DNA of 64,000 bases, taken from assembly GCA_002708925.1 (NCBI GenBank), contig PAPN01000010.1, positions 1-64,000 of the forward strand, in the 5' to 3' direction. Source of the stretch: Paracoccaceae bacterium. Lineage in GTDB: Bacteria; Pseudomonadota; Alphaproteobacteria; Rhodobacterales; Rhodobacteraceae. A model generated the notes under the pieces. It ran no database searches. It was not told where the DNA came from and saw only the letters and a list, made by a program, of their open reading frames with translations. The translations under genes were made by a program, and so were the position numbers. Within the stretch, counting starts at the first letter, position 1. Every line of letters starts with the position of its first letter. This document shows positions 19,397 through 27,343 of this stretch, piece after piece.

Positions 19397-20479
19397 ATGA
19401 AACTCGTGAAACTTCTCAGCACTGCTGCGCTGGCCGTGGGTCTGGCGACCTCGGCCATGGCCGACGGCCACGGCGACAAAACCAAGGTCGGCTTTGTCTA
19501 TGTTGGCCCGGTTGGTGACGGCGGCTGGACCTACGAACACGATCAGGGCCGCAAAGCCGTGGTCGAGGCCTTCGGCGATAAGGTCGAAACCGTCTATGTC
19601 GAAAACGTCCCCGAGGGCCCCGACGCCGAGCGCGTGATGACCCAGATGGCGCTGGACGGTGCCGATCTGATCTTCACCACCTCGTTCGGCTACATGGATC
19701 CCACCATCAACGTGGCCAAGAAATTCCCGAATGTGAAATTCGAACACGCCACCGGCTATAAACGCGCCGACAACGTGTCCACCTACTCGGCCCGTTTCTA
19801 CGAAGGCCGCGCCGTTCAGGGCACCATTGCCGGCAACCTGACCCAATCGAACGTGATCGGCTATATCGGGTCCTACCCGATCCCCGAAGTGATCCGCGGC
19901 ATCAACTCGGCCTATATCCACGCCAAGAAGGTCAACCCCGACGTCACCTTTAAAATCGTCTGGGCCTACACCTGGTTCGATCCCGCCAAAGAGGCCGACG
20001 CCGCCAAGGTTCTGATCGAACAGGGCGCTGACGTGATCCTGCAACACACGGATTCGACCGCGCCGCAGGCCGCCGCTCAGGCCGCCGGCAATGTCTACAC
20101 CTTCGGTCAGGCCTCGGACATGGCTGAATACGCCCCGATGCCCCGCGTGTCCTCGATCATCGATGACTGGGCCCCCTACTACATCGCCCGCACCAAGGCC
20201 GTCATGGATGGCACCTGGACCAGCACCGACACCTGGGATGGCATCGGCGCCGGCATGGTCGGCATCGGCGAGATTTCCGACGTGGTCCCCGCTGACGTCA
20301 AAGAGGCCGCCCTGGCACTGAAGGCCGCGCTGGCCGATGGCTCCTACCATTCCTTCACCGGCCCGCTGAACAAACAAGACGGCACACCCTGGCTGGCCGA
20401 AGGGGAAATCGCCGATGATGGCACCCTGGCCGGCATGGCCTTCTACGTCGAAGGTATCGAAGGCGACATTCCGCAATAA
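19397..20479 (+). CDS. BMP family ABC transporter substrate-binding protein
   Basis: Periplasmic receptor of the transporter, 360 residues. A signal peptide is evident (MKLVKLLSTAALAVGLATSA, cleavage probably after ATSAMA); there is no lipobox Cys. The mature protein has the BMP/Med fold: KVGFVYVGPVGDGGWTYEHD; GADLIFTTSFGYMDP; RFYEGRAVQGTIAG; ADVILQHTDSTAPQAAA. BMP-family proteins bind nucleosides, purine bases or related riboside ligands. Position after xdhABC suggests a purine such as xanthine, hypoxanthine or a purine nucleoside. AGGGAG precedes the start, and a strong terminator follows. Confidence 0.94.
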   Translation: MKLVKLLSTAALAVGLATSAMADGHGDKTKVGFVYVGPVGDGGWTYEHDQGRKAVVEAFGDKVETVYVENVPEGPDAERVMTQMALDGADLIFTTSFGYMDPTINVAKKFPNVKFEHATGYKRADNVSTYSARFYEGRAVQGTIAGNLTQSNVIGYIGSYPIPEVIRGINSAYIHAKKVNPDVTFKIVWAYTWFDPAKEADAAKVLIEQGADVILQHTDSTAPQAAAQAAGNVYTFGQASDMAEYAPMPRVSSIIDDWAPYYIARTKAVMDGTWTSTDTWDGIGAGMVGIGEISDVVPADVKEAALALKAALADGSYHSFTGPLNKQDGTPWLAEGEIADDGTLAGMAFYVEGIEGDIPQ

Positions 20480-20497
20480 GCGCCCAACCCGGCACCC

Positions 20498-20529
20498 AAA
20501 GGCCCCGCCCTCTCCGGTGGGGCCTTTTT
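20498..20529 (+). terminator. Rho-independent terminator of the xdh-transport operon
   Basis: AAAGGCCCC and GGGGCCTTT face each other across a 12-base loop and run into TTTTT, about 20 bases after the binding-protein stop. It marks the end of the plus-strand unit that starts at xdhA. Confidence 0.9.
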
Positions 20530-20583
20530 CTCTCCGCCGCCACCCACCCGAGGCAGCGGCCACAGGCCGATGCCGAGACATCC

Positions 20584-20607
20584 AGCGCGCGCGCCAGCGC
20601 GCTCCTT
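20584..20607 (+). other. Second hairpin downstream of the transport operon
   Basis: AGCGCGC (20584-20590) and GCGCGCT (20597-20603) form a 7-bp stem with a 6-base loop, followed by CCTTTT. It may be a back-up terminator or a leader structure of the DUF938 gene. Confidence 0.4.
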
Positions 20608-20653
20608 TTCACAGCCGATTGCCTCGGACGGCCAGACATGGCATCCCTTGCAT

Positions 20654-21304
20654 ATGACCCGCAAACTCTCTCTGCCCGATACCGCCTCTGTTGCCGAAAC
20701 CGGCCCCGATGGCCGCATGTACGCCCCCTCGGCCACCCGCAACATGGACGCCATCGCCGCCGTGCTGGACACGCACGCCCCGCCATCGGGCCACGCTCTG
20801 GAAATCGCCTCGGGGACGGGGCAGCACATCGCCCAGCTGGCCGCGCAACACCCCGGCCTGACCTGGCAACCCAGCGATCCCGATCCCGCCCGCCGCCGCT
20901 CGATTGACGCCCACGGGCAGGGCCTGCCCAACCTGCGCCCCGCCCTCGATCTGGATGCCTGCGCCCCCGGCTGGGCCGCCCGCCACCCCGGCCAGAACCT
21001 GGTCCTGCTGGTCAATCTTCTGCATCTCATCCCCGCAGCGGCCGCCCAAACCCTGATCGCCCAGACCGCCCAGGCCCTGGCCCCTGGCGGGCGCTTTATC
21101 CTCTATGGCCCCTTTTTGCGAGACGGAGAAACCACCTCGGACGGGGACGCCCGCTTCAACGACAGCCTGATCGCGCAAAACCCTCAGATCGGCTACAAGG
21201 ACGACTGGGACGTCATCGACTGGCTGCAAGACAATTGGCTGGAACTGGTGCAGGTCATCGAAATGCCCGCCAATAACCTGTGCTTCATCGCCCGCAAACC
21301 CTGA
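20654..21304 (+). CDS. DUF938 family SAM-dependent methyltransferase-like protein
   Basis: A 216-residue protein of the DUF938 family. Seen: DGRMYAPSATRNMDAIAAVL near the start; the SAM-binding loop ALEIASGTGQHIAQLAAQHP near 42-61; NLVLLVNLLHLIPAAAAQTL; and the family signature GRFILYGPFLRDGETTSDGD. The fold is a class I methyltransferase; no substrate is established. An upstream ATG at 20570 would add 28 residues of non-conserved, Arg/Pro-rich sequence overlapping a hairpin, so ATG 20654 (MTRKLSLPDTASV) is preferred although no clear ribosome-binding site is seen. Confidence 0.85.
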   Translation: MTRKLSLPDTASVAETGPDGRMYAPSATRNMDAIAAVLDTHAPPSGHALEIASGTGQHIAQLAAQHPGLTWQPSDPDPARRRSIDAHGQGLPNLRPALDLDACAPGWAARHPGQNLVLLVNLLHLIPAAAAQTLIAQTAQALAPGGRFILYGPFLRDGETTSDGDARFNDSLIAQNPQIGYKDDWDVIDWLQDNWLELVQVIEMPANNLCFIARKP

Positions 21305-21379
21305 CAATCTGATCAGGATCAAAGCCCACGCGCCCCCGGCATGATTTGACAGCCTCAGGAAACATCAAAGAGGCTGAAT

Positions 21380-21718
21380 ATGACCTGGACAGACAAGCTG
21401 AACGGCACCCGCGACCAGCTGCGCAACCTGAACAAATGCATCCCCGACACCACCCGCGCCTTTGGCGGCCTTGGCAAAACAGTCAAGGAAGGCGGCGTTC
21501 TGGATTTCAAAACCAAGGAATATGTCGCCCTGGGCATCGCCGTTGCCACCCGCTGCGAGGCCTGCATCACCCTGCATGTCGAAACCCTGATCAAGGCCGG
21601 CGCCACGCGCGATGAAATCGGCGATGTGCTGGCCATGACCATCCAGATGGGCGGCGGCCCGGCAATGATGTACGCCGCCAAGGCCCTGGAATGCTATGAC
21701 GAACTGACAGCCACCTAA
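21380..21718 (+). CDS. Carboxymuconolactone decarboxylase (AhpD-like) family protein
   Basis: A small 112-residue all-helical protein. It carries the redox-type motif ATRCEACITLHVETLIKAGA around residues 54-73, with the Cys-x-x-Cys and downstream His typical of the AhpD-like branch. That branch acts as peroxidase or disulfide reductase rather than as a true decarboxylase. A C-terminal MGGGPAMMYAAKALECYDEL segment is also characteristic. AGAGG lies 7-8 bases before the ATG. No partner gene is adjacent. Confidence 0.9.
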   Translation: MTWTDKLNGTRDQLRNLNKCIPDTTRAFGGLGKTVKEGGVLDFKTKEYVALGIAVATRCEACITLHVETLIKAGATRDEIGDVLAMTIQMGGGPAMMYAAKALECYDELTAT

Positions 21719-21829
21719 GCGCACACGCGCAGCATGTGGCCAAGTGCGGCCAGGGTCTGGTTTGCCCCACATCGGGCCACATGCGCCCACCGGAGGATGA
21801 AGCCGCAGGCGTAATCCGACACAACCTGC

Positions 21830-21847
21830 GCGCCCCGAAAGGGGCGC
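21830..21847. terminator. Hairpin between convergent genes
   Basis: GCGCCCC-GAAA-GGGGCGC, a perfect 7-bp stem with a GAAA tetraloop, lies ten bases past the stop of the minus-strand flavoenzyme gene and 112 bases after the plus-strand AhpD-like gene. No T-run is present. It probably acts as a 3'-end hairpin for the minus-strand gene. Confidence 0.5.
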
Positions 21848-21856
21848 ACATTTAGG

Positions 21857-24376
21857 TCATCCGTCTTTGCGGATCGCCGCGTTCGTGGGGTCATACGGGC
21901 TGTCGCAGGTCACCGTGGCCTGCCACAGCTGATCGAACATCCTGACCTTCAGCCGCGTGCCTTCAACCGCCAGATCGGGGCGGACATACCCCATGCCGAT
22001 GCTTTTCCCGAAAGCCACGGAATACCCGCCCGAGGTCAGGCGCCCCACCTTCGTGCCATCCTCCAGATACAGCGCCTCGCGGCCCCAGGGGTCGGCGTCT
22101 TCCGGCCCGTCGATCAGCAGCGTGCAGCAGGCCGAGCGGATTCCCTTGGCCGCCATCGCAGCCTTGCCGTGGAACTCTTTCGACAGGTCGATAAAGCGCG
22201 GCAGATCGGCCTCGGCCGGGGTGGCATCCCGTCCCAGCTCATTGCCGAAGGCCCGATAGGATTTCTCTTGCCGCAGCCAGTTCTGCGCCCGTGCCCCAAC
22301 CAGTTTCATCCCGTGTTCCGCGCCCGCTGCCAGCAGTTGATCCCACAGGTAGCGCTGCATTTCGATGGGGTGATGCAATTCCCAGCCCAGCTCGCCCGTA
22401 TAGGCCACACGGATCGCATTGACCGGGCACATGCCCAGCTCGATCCGGCGTTCGGACAGCCAGGGAAAACGCTTGTTCGACAACACGGTTTGCGGCTCGG
22501 CATCGCGGATCAGAGCATTCAGCACATCGCGGGATTTCGGGCCTGCAATGGCAAACACACCCCATTGCGTGGTGACGTCCTGCGCGGTCACGAACGCGCC
22601 GGGATGAGCCGCGTTCCAATCCGCGATCGCCTTGAACAGATAGTCCTGATCATAGGCCGTCCACGCCCCGGCCGAGACCAGATAGTAATCCTCCTGCCCC
22701 CGCCGCACGATGGTATATTCGGTGCGCGTGGTGCCGGCATCCGTCAGCGCATAGGTCAGGTTGATCCGGCCGATCTTGGGCAATTTATTGCAGGTGAACT
22801 GGTCCAGAAAAGCGGTGGCACCGGGGCCTTTGACCACATGTTTGGTAAAGGCGCTGGCGTCGATCAGCCCCACGTTTTCTCGGATCGCGCGGGCCTCGTC
22901 CACGGCATATTGCCACCAACCGCCCCGGCGGAAGCTGCGAGCGTCATGATCGAAACTGCCTGGCGCATCCAGAGGGCCATAGTAATTCGGCCTTTCCCAG
23001 CCATTCACCTGCCCGAACTGCGCGCCCAAGGCTTTTTGGCGGTCATAAACCGGGCCGGTGCGCAGCGGGCGGGCGGCCTCGCGCTCTTCGTCGGGGTGGT
23101 GCAGGATATAGACGTGCTCGTAGCATTCCTCGTTCTTTTGCACCGCATATTCCGTGGTCATCCAGGGGCCATAGCGTTTGGGGTCCAGGCTGGCCATGTC
23201 GATCTCGGCCTCGCCTTCCACCATCATCTGCGCCAGATAATAGCCCGTGCCCCCAGCGGCCGTGATCCCGAAGCTGAACCCTTCGGCCAGCCACATGTTG
23301 CGCAGCCCCGGCGCGGGGCCGACCAGCGGGTTGCCATCCGGCGTGTAGCAGATCGGGCCATTGTAATCATCCTTCAACCCCGCCGTTTCCGAGGACGGAA
23401 TCCGGTGGATCATCGACATGTATTCCTCTTCGATGCGGTCCAGATCCAGGGGGAACAGATCGGCGCGGAATGTGTCGGGCACACCATAGGCAAACCGGGC
23501 GGGCGCACCCCGTTCATAAGGGCCCAGGATCCAGCCGCCGCGTTCCTCGCGCACGTACCATTTGGCATCGGCATCGCGCAGGACCGGGTGTTCGCCATGG
23601 GTTTTGCGGTAGTCCACCAGCGCCGGATCGGGCTCGGTCACGATGAACTGATGTTCAACCGGAATGGCCGGGATCTTGATCCCCAGCAACTGCGCGGTGC
23701 GCTGCGCGTGGTTGCCGGTGGCGGTGACGACATGTTCGGCCGTGATGACCTGCCGATCGTCCGAGGGCACCAGATTCCCGCCCTTTTCCACCATTTTCGT
23801 CACCGAGACGCGCCACTCGCTGCCTGTCCATTCATAGCCATCTACCTGCCATTTGCGCTCGATGATCACGCCGCGCTGACGGGCCCCCTTGGCCATGGCC
23901 ATGGTCACGTCGGCCGGGTTGATATAGCCATCGGTGGGGTGGTAAATCGCGCCTTTCAGATCCTCGGTGCGCAGCAGCGGCCAGCGCTCCTTGATCTGCG
24001 CAGGGGTCATCCATTCACAGGGCACCCCCGCGGTTTCGGCGGTCGAAGCATAGAGCATATACTCGTCCATCCGCGCCTGCGTCTGCGCCATCCGCAGATT
24101 GCCCACAATGCTGAACCCCGCGTTCAGGCCGGTTTCGGCCTCCAGCGTTTTGTAGAATTCGACCGAGTATTTATGGATATGGGTCGTGGCATAGCTCATG
24201 TTGAACAAAGGCAGCAGGCCGGCGGCGTGCCAGGTGCTGCCGCTGGTCAGCTCGTCCCGTTCCAGCAGCATCACATCCGACCAGCCCGCGCGGGCCAGAT
24301 GATAAGCAATCGAGGTGCCGACGGCGCCACCGCCGACGACCAGAGCTTTAACATGGGTTTTCATCGCGGATTTCAT
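21857..24376 (-). CDS. FAD-dependent oxidoreductase/GcvT fusion (sarcosine or dimethylglycine dehydrogenase family)
   Basis: An 839-residue two-domain demethylase. The N-terminal FAD domain starts ALVVGGGAVGTSIAYHLARA and has LTSGSTWHAAGLL, whose His is the covalent flavin site in dimethylglycine and sarcosine dehydrogenases. The C-terminal half, from about residue 440, is a GcvT/aminomethyltransferase-type folate domain (DASAFTKHVVKGPGATAFLD; VAYTGELGWELHHPIE; GGYSVAFGKSIGMGYVRP). Such enzymes pass the methyl-derived carbon to tetrahydrofolate. ATG 24376 has GGAG upstream; 24364 is also possible. The exact N-methyl substrate is not determinable. Two palindromes lie between it and divergent panC. 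Confidence 0.9.
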   Translation of the reverse strand: MKSAMKTHVKALVVGGGAVGTSIAYHLARAGWSDVMLLERDELTSGSTWHAAGLLPLFNMSYATTHIHKYSVEFYKTLEAETGLNAGFSIVGNLRMAQTQARMDEYMLYASTAETAGVPCEWMTPAQIKERWPLLRTEDLKGAIYHPTDGYINPADVTMAMAKGARQRGVIIERKWQVDGYEWTGSEWRVSVTKMVEKGGNLVPSDDRQVITAEHVVTATGNHAQRTAQLLGIKIPAIPVEHQFIVTEPDPALVDYRKTHGEHPVLRDADAKWYVREERGGWILGPYERGAPARFAYGVPDTFRADLFPLDLDRIEEEYMSMIHRIPSSETAGLKDDYNGPICYTPDGNPLVGPAPGLRNMWLAEGFSFGITAAGGTGYYLAQMMVEGEAEIDMASLDPKRYGPWMTTEYAVQKNEECYEHVYILHHPDEEREAARPLRTGPVYDRQKALGAQFGQVNGWERPNYYGPLDAPGSFDHDARSFRRGGWWQYAVDEARAIRENVGLIDASAFTKHVVKGPGATAFLDQFTCNKLPKIGRINLTYALTDAGTTRTEYTIVRRGQEDYYLVSAGAWTAYDQDYLFKAIADWNAAHPGAFVTAQDVTTQWGVFAIAGPKSRDVLNALIRDAEPQTVLSNKRFPWLSERRIELGMCPVNAIRVAYTGELGWELHHPIEMQRYLWDQLLAAGAEHGMKLVGARAQNWLRQEKSYRAFGNELGRDATPAEADLPRFIDLSKEFHGKAAMAAKGIRSACCTLLIDGPEDADPWGREALYLEDGTKVGRLTSGGYSVAFGKSIGMGYVRPDLAVEGTRLKVRMFDQLWQATVTCDSPYDPTNAAIRKDG

Positions 24377-24502
24377 TGCGCAGACGACTCCGTTGCGTGG
24401 ATTTGCCGTGATGTTGGCCCATTGCGTGCCGCCGCGCATTTACCAGCCGACCCATGAGAGCGCGAAACCGACATGCGGAGGCAAACCGCACGGCACAAAA
24501 CC

Positions 24503-24514
24503 GACCGGCCGGTC
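24503..24514. promoter_or_regulatory. Perfect 12-bp palindrome, candidate operator
   Basis: GACCGGCCGGTC is a perfect palindrome in the 207-bp region between the divergent flavoenzyme and panC genes. GACCGN-CGGTC-like dyads are common TetR-family operators, but no regulator gene is adjacent, so the factor is unknown. Confidence 0.4.
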
Positions 24515-24541
24515 AATTGGGCTTGCCGCGCCGCAGCGGAT

Positions 24542-24557
24542 ACCGTAAATATACGGT
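24542..24557. promoter_or_regulatory. ACCGTA-N4-TACGGT inverted repeat upstream of panC
   Basis: Perfect 6-bp arms with a 4-base AT spacer, ending 26 bases before the panC ATG and just ahead of its GGAGG site. The position suits an operator or a 5'-leader hairpin; a half-related TTACGG follows at once. Confidence 0.4.
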
Positions 24558-24583
24558 GTCCTTACGGAGGAGACCCCGACAGA

Positions 24584-25432
24584 ATGCACATCTGCCGTTC
24601 AGTTGCCGACACCCGCGCAGCCATCGCAGCCCTGCGCGCGCAGGGAAAATCCATTGGTTTTGTGCCCACGATGGGCTTTTTGCATCAGGGGCACCTGTCA
24701 CTGGTGGCGCGCGCGCAACAGGCCGCCTCGGCCAGTGTTGTGTCCATCTTCGTCAATCCCACACAATTCGGCGAGGCCACGGACCTGGACGCCTATCCCC
24801 GCGATGAAAAGCGTGACCTGGCCCTGCTGCGCGACGCGGGCGTGGATGTCGTGTTCCTGCCCGACGTGGCCACCATGTACCCCGAAGGCAGCGAAACCAT
24901 CGTAGAAACCACCCGCCTGGCCAATATGCTGCACGGCAAGGTGCGACCGGGACATTTTCGCGGCGTGACCTCGGTTGTGGCGCGACTGTTCAACATCGTG
25001 CAGCCAGATGTGGCCGTATTCGGCCAGAAGGATTATCAACAGCTACAGGTGATCCGCCGTATGGTCAGCGACCTGCATTTCCCGATTGACATCATCGGCG
25101 GCCCCACCGTGCGCGAACCCGATGGGCTGGCCATGTCCTCGCGCAATGTGCGCCTGTCGGCTGACGATCGCGCCGCCGCTGTGGTGCTGTCGCGCTCATT
25201 GAACGCCGCCGAAGAGGCCGCGCGCCAGCCCGGCGCCACCGTGGATGACATCCGCGCCGCCATCGCCAACACCATTCAGGCCGAACCCCGCGCCGCGCTG
25301 ACCGGGCTGGACACCGTCGCCGCCAAGAGCCTCGAAAACCTCTCTGGCCCTATCACACAGCCCGTGGCGGTGATGATCTCGGTCCAGTTTTCCGACATTC
25401 TACTGATTGATCAAAGGGTTATCCAAGCATGA
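24584..25432 (+). CDS. panC: Pantothenate synthetase
   Basis: Joins pantoate and beta-alanine using ATP, the last step of pantothenate (vitamin B5) synthesis. Seen: the nucleotide-binding [15 protein letters not shown] near residues 27-41 (HxGH motif); [27 protein letters not shown]; and the KMSKS-equivalent [12 protein letters not shown] near 182-193. The 282-residue length is normal. ATG 24584 follows GGAGGAG; the longer upstream frame is not conserved. The stop overlaps panB by four bases (ATGA). Confidence 0.97.
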   Translation: MHICRSVADTRAAIAALRAQGKSIGFVPTMGFLHQGHLSLVARAQQAASASVVSIFVNPTQFGEATDLDAYPRDEKRDLALLRDAGVDVVFLPDVATMYPEGSETIVETTRLANMLHGKVRPGHFRGVTSVVARLFNIVQPDVAVFGQKDYQQLQVIRRMVSDLHFPIDIIGGPTVREPDGLAMSSRNVRLSADDRAAAVVLSRSLNAAEEAARQPGATVDDIRAAIANTIQAEPRAALTGLDTVAAKSLENLSGPITQPVAVMISVQFSDILLIDQRVIQA

Positions 25433-26238
25433 GCACTCAGACCAAAATCCGCCGCATCACCGCCCCCCAGATCGCGGCCCGCAAAAACGCCGAGCCCATC
25501 GTCTCGCTGACCTCCTATCACGCGCATACGGCCGCCATCGTCGATAAATACGCCGATTTCATCCTGGTCGGCGATAGCCTGGGCATGGTGATGCACGGGA
25601 TGGACAGCACACTGGGCGTCTCGCTGGACCTGATGATCATGCACGGCCGCGCGGTGGTACGCGGCACCCAGCGCGCGCTGGTCGTAGTAGACATGCCCTT
25701 CGGCACCTACGAGGAAAGCCCCCAGATCGCCTTCCGCAATGCCGCGCGTATCATGCAGGAAACCAATTGCGGCGCGGTCAAACTCGAAGGCGGCGCGCGC
25801 ATGGCCGAAACCATCCGCTTCCTGGTCGAACGGGGCATTCCCGTGATTGCCCATATCGGCCTGACCCCGCAATCCACCAACACCATGGGCGGCTTCAAAA
25901 CCCAAGGCCGCGAGGAAGACAGCTGGCCCCAGCACGAGGCCGACGCCCAGGCCGTCACCCAGGCCGGAGCCTTCGCCGTGGTGCTCGAAGGCATGGTCGA
26001 ACCCCTGGCCGCCCGGATCACCAAACAGATCGACATCCCCACCATCGGCATCGGCGCCAGCGCCGACTGCGACGGCCAGATTCTGGTGCTCGAAGACATG
26101 CTCGGCCTGAACGACTGGACCCCCAAATTCGTCAAGGTCTACGGCGATCTGGGCCCCGCCATCGAAAAAGCCGTCAGCACCTACGCTTCCGAGGTCAAAT
26201 CCCGCGCCTTCCCCGGCCCCGATCAAACCTACAAATAA
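25429..26238 (+). CDS. panB: 3-methyl-2-oxobutanoate hydroxymethyltransferase
   Basis: Makes ketopantoate from 2-oxoisovalerate and methylene-tetrahydrofolate, the first pantothenate step. Seen: the metal-binding [20 protein letters not shown] near residues 45-64; [32 protein letters not shown]; the catalytic Glu in [11 protein letters not shown]; and [20 protein letters not shown]. It has 269 residues. It is translationally coupled to panC. The methylene-folate requirement makes the neighbouring folate-linked flavoenzyme thematically related, but a functional link is only a guess. Confidence 0.97.
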   Translation: MSTQTKIRRITAPQIAARKNAEPIVSLTSYHAHTAAIVDKYADFILVGDSLGMVMHGMDSTLGVSLDLMIMHGRAVVRGTQRALVVVDMPFGTYEESPQIAFRNAARIMQETNCGAVKLEGGARMAETIRFLVERGIPVIAHIGLTPQSTNTMGGFKTQGREEDSWPQHEADAQAVTQAGAFAVVLEGMVEPLAARITKQIDIPTIGIGASADCDGQILVLEDMLGLNDWTPKFVKVYGDLGPAIEKAVSTYASEVKSRAFPGPDQTYK

Positions 26239-26240
26239 CC

Positions 26241-26315
26241 CTTCTTTGCTCTGCAAATACTCTGGGGGAGCCGCTGGAAATCCCCGATTTCCAGCGGTGG
26301 GGGCAACGCCCCCCA
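26241..26315 (-). repeat. Intergenic palindromic element after panB
   Basis: On the minus strand it reads a GGGGGGCGTTGCCCCC hairpin, then a perfect 12-bp stem (CCGCTGGAAATC, loop of three), then CTCCCCCAGAGTATTT and GCAAAGAAG. The outer modules match those inside xdhB; only the middle hairpin differs. It probably also serves as the panB transcript end. A C-rich stretch continues to about 26345. Confidence 0.75.
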
Positions 26316-26434
26316 GCCCTCCCAAAACGCCCCCGCCCCCTTGTGCATTTACGCACAGACTCCCCCGAATACGCGCCAGTTTGATTTTCCGCTGCGATCC
26401 TCCAGATTAACCCCAATCAGGAAAGGACCGCGCC

Positions 26435-27343
26435 ATGACCTTCAGACCCGTCACCGCCACCAGCCTCGCCCAACCCACAACCGAGGGCGCGGGCGTCCAT
26501 CTTCACCGTGTCTTCGGCTTCTCCGATCCCAGCCTGACCGACCCGTTCCTGATGATGGACGATTTTCGCAACGACGATCCGCGCCTCTATTCCAAGGGCT
26601 TTCCCTGGCATCCCCACCGCGGGATCGAGACCATCACCTATGTGCTCGAAGGTCAGGTCGAACATGCCGACAGCCTGGGCAACACCGGCCTTCTGGGCCC
26701 CGGATCGGTGCAATGGATGACGGCCGGGTCGGGAATCGTGCATCAGGAAATGCCCTCGGGCGATACCCAGGGCCGGATGCACGGGTTTCAGCTGTGGGCG
26801 AACCTGCCCGCAGCGCTGAAAATGACCACCCCGCGCTATCAGGACATCACCGGCAGCGACATCCCGATCGAGGGCGATGACGACGGCACCACGATCAAGG
26901 TCATCATCGGCTCGTTCTGGGGCAAGACCGGCCCGGTGGACGGGATCGCGGCCAACCCGATGCTGCTGGATGTGTCGGTGCCGCCCGGACGGCGCAAAGT
27001 GCTGCCCGTGGACACCCGCGCCAACGCGCTGGCCTATGTCTTTGCCGGATCGGGCAGCTTCCGCGATGCCTCGGATCCGGTGGGGATCAAGGTGGAGAAG
27101 GAATTCCAAGGGACCGAGCTGAACATCCGCGATCAGACCGGCAACCGCACGCTGGTACGCTTTGGCGCGGGCGATGAAATCACCGTGCAGGCCGGCGACG
27201 CAGGCATCCGTTTTCTGCTGATGACAGGCCGGCCCATTCAGGAACCCGTCGCCTGGCACGGCCCCATCGTGATGAACACCCAGGACGAGCTGCGCCAGGC
27301 CTTTCGCGAGCTACAGAACGGCAGCTTTATCAAACACGACTGA
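26435..27343 (+). CDS. Pirin family protein
   Basis: A 302-residue bicupin protein. The N-terminal cupin has the metal-ligand motif FPWHPHRGIETITYVLEG (two His) near residues 57-74 and GSGIVHQEMPSGDTQGRMHG (His and Glu) near 102-121, as in iron-binding pirins. The C-terminal half (LPVDTRANALAYVFAGSGSF) is the pirin C domain. Bacterial pirins show quercetinase activity or modulate metabolic enzymes; which applies here is unknown. AGGA lies 11-12 bases before the ATG. It is convergent with ggt, with no spacer. Confidence 0.93.
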   Translation: MTFRPVTATSLAQPTTEGAGVHLHRVFGFSDPSLTDPFLMMDDFRNDDPRLYSKGFPWHPHRGIETITYVLEGQVEHADSLGNTGLLGPGSVQWMTAGSGIVHQEMPSGDTQGRMHGFQLWANLPAALKMTTPRYQDITGSDIPIEGDDDGTTIKVIIGSFWGKTGPVDGIAANPMLLDVSVPPGRRKVLPVDTRANALAYVFAGSGSFRDASDPVGIKVEKEFQGTELNIRDQTGNRTLVRFGAGDEITVQAGDAGIRFLLMTGRPIQEPVAWHGPIVMNTQDELRQAFRELQNGSFIKHD

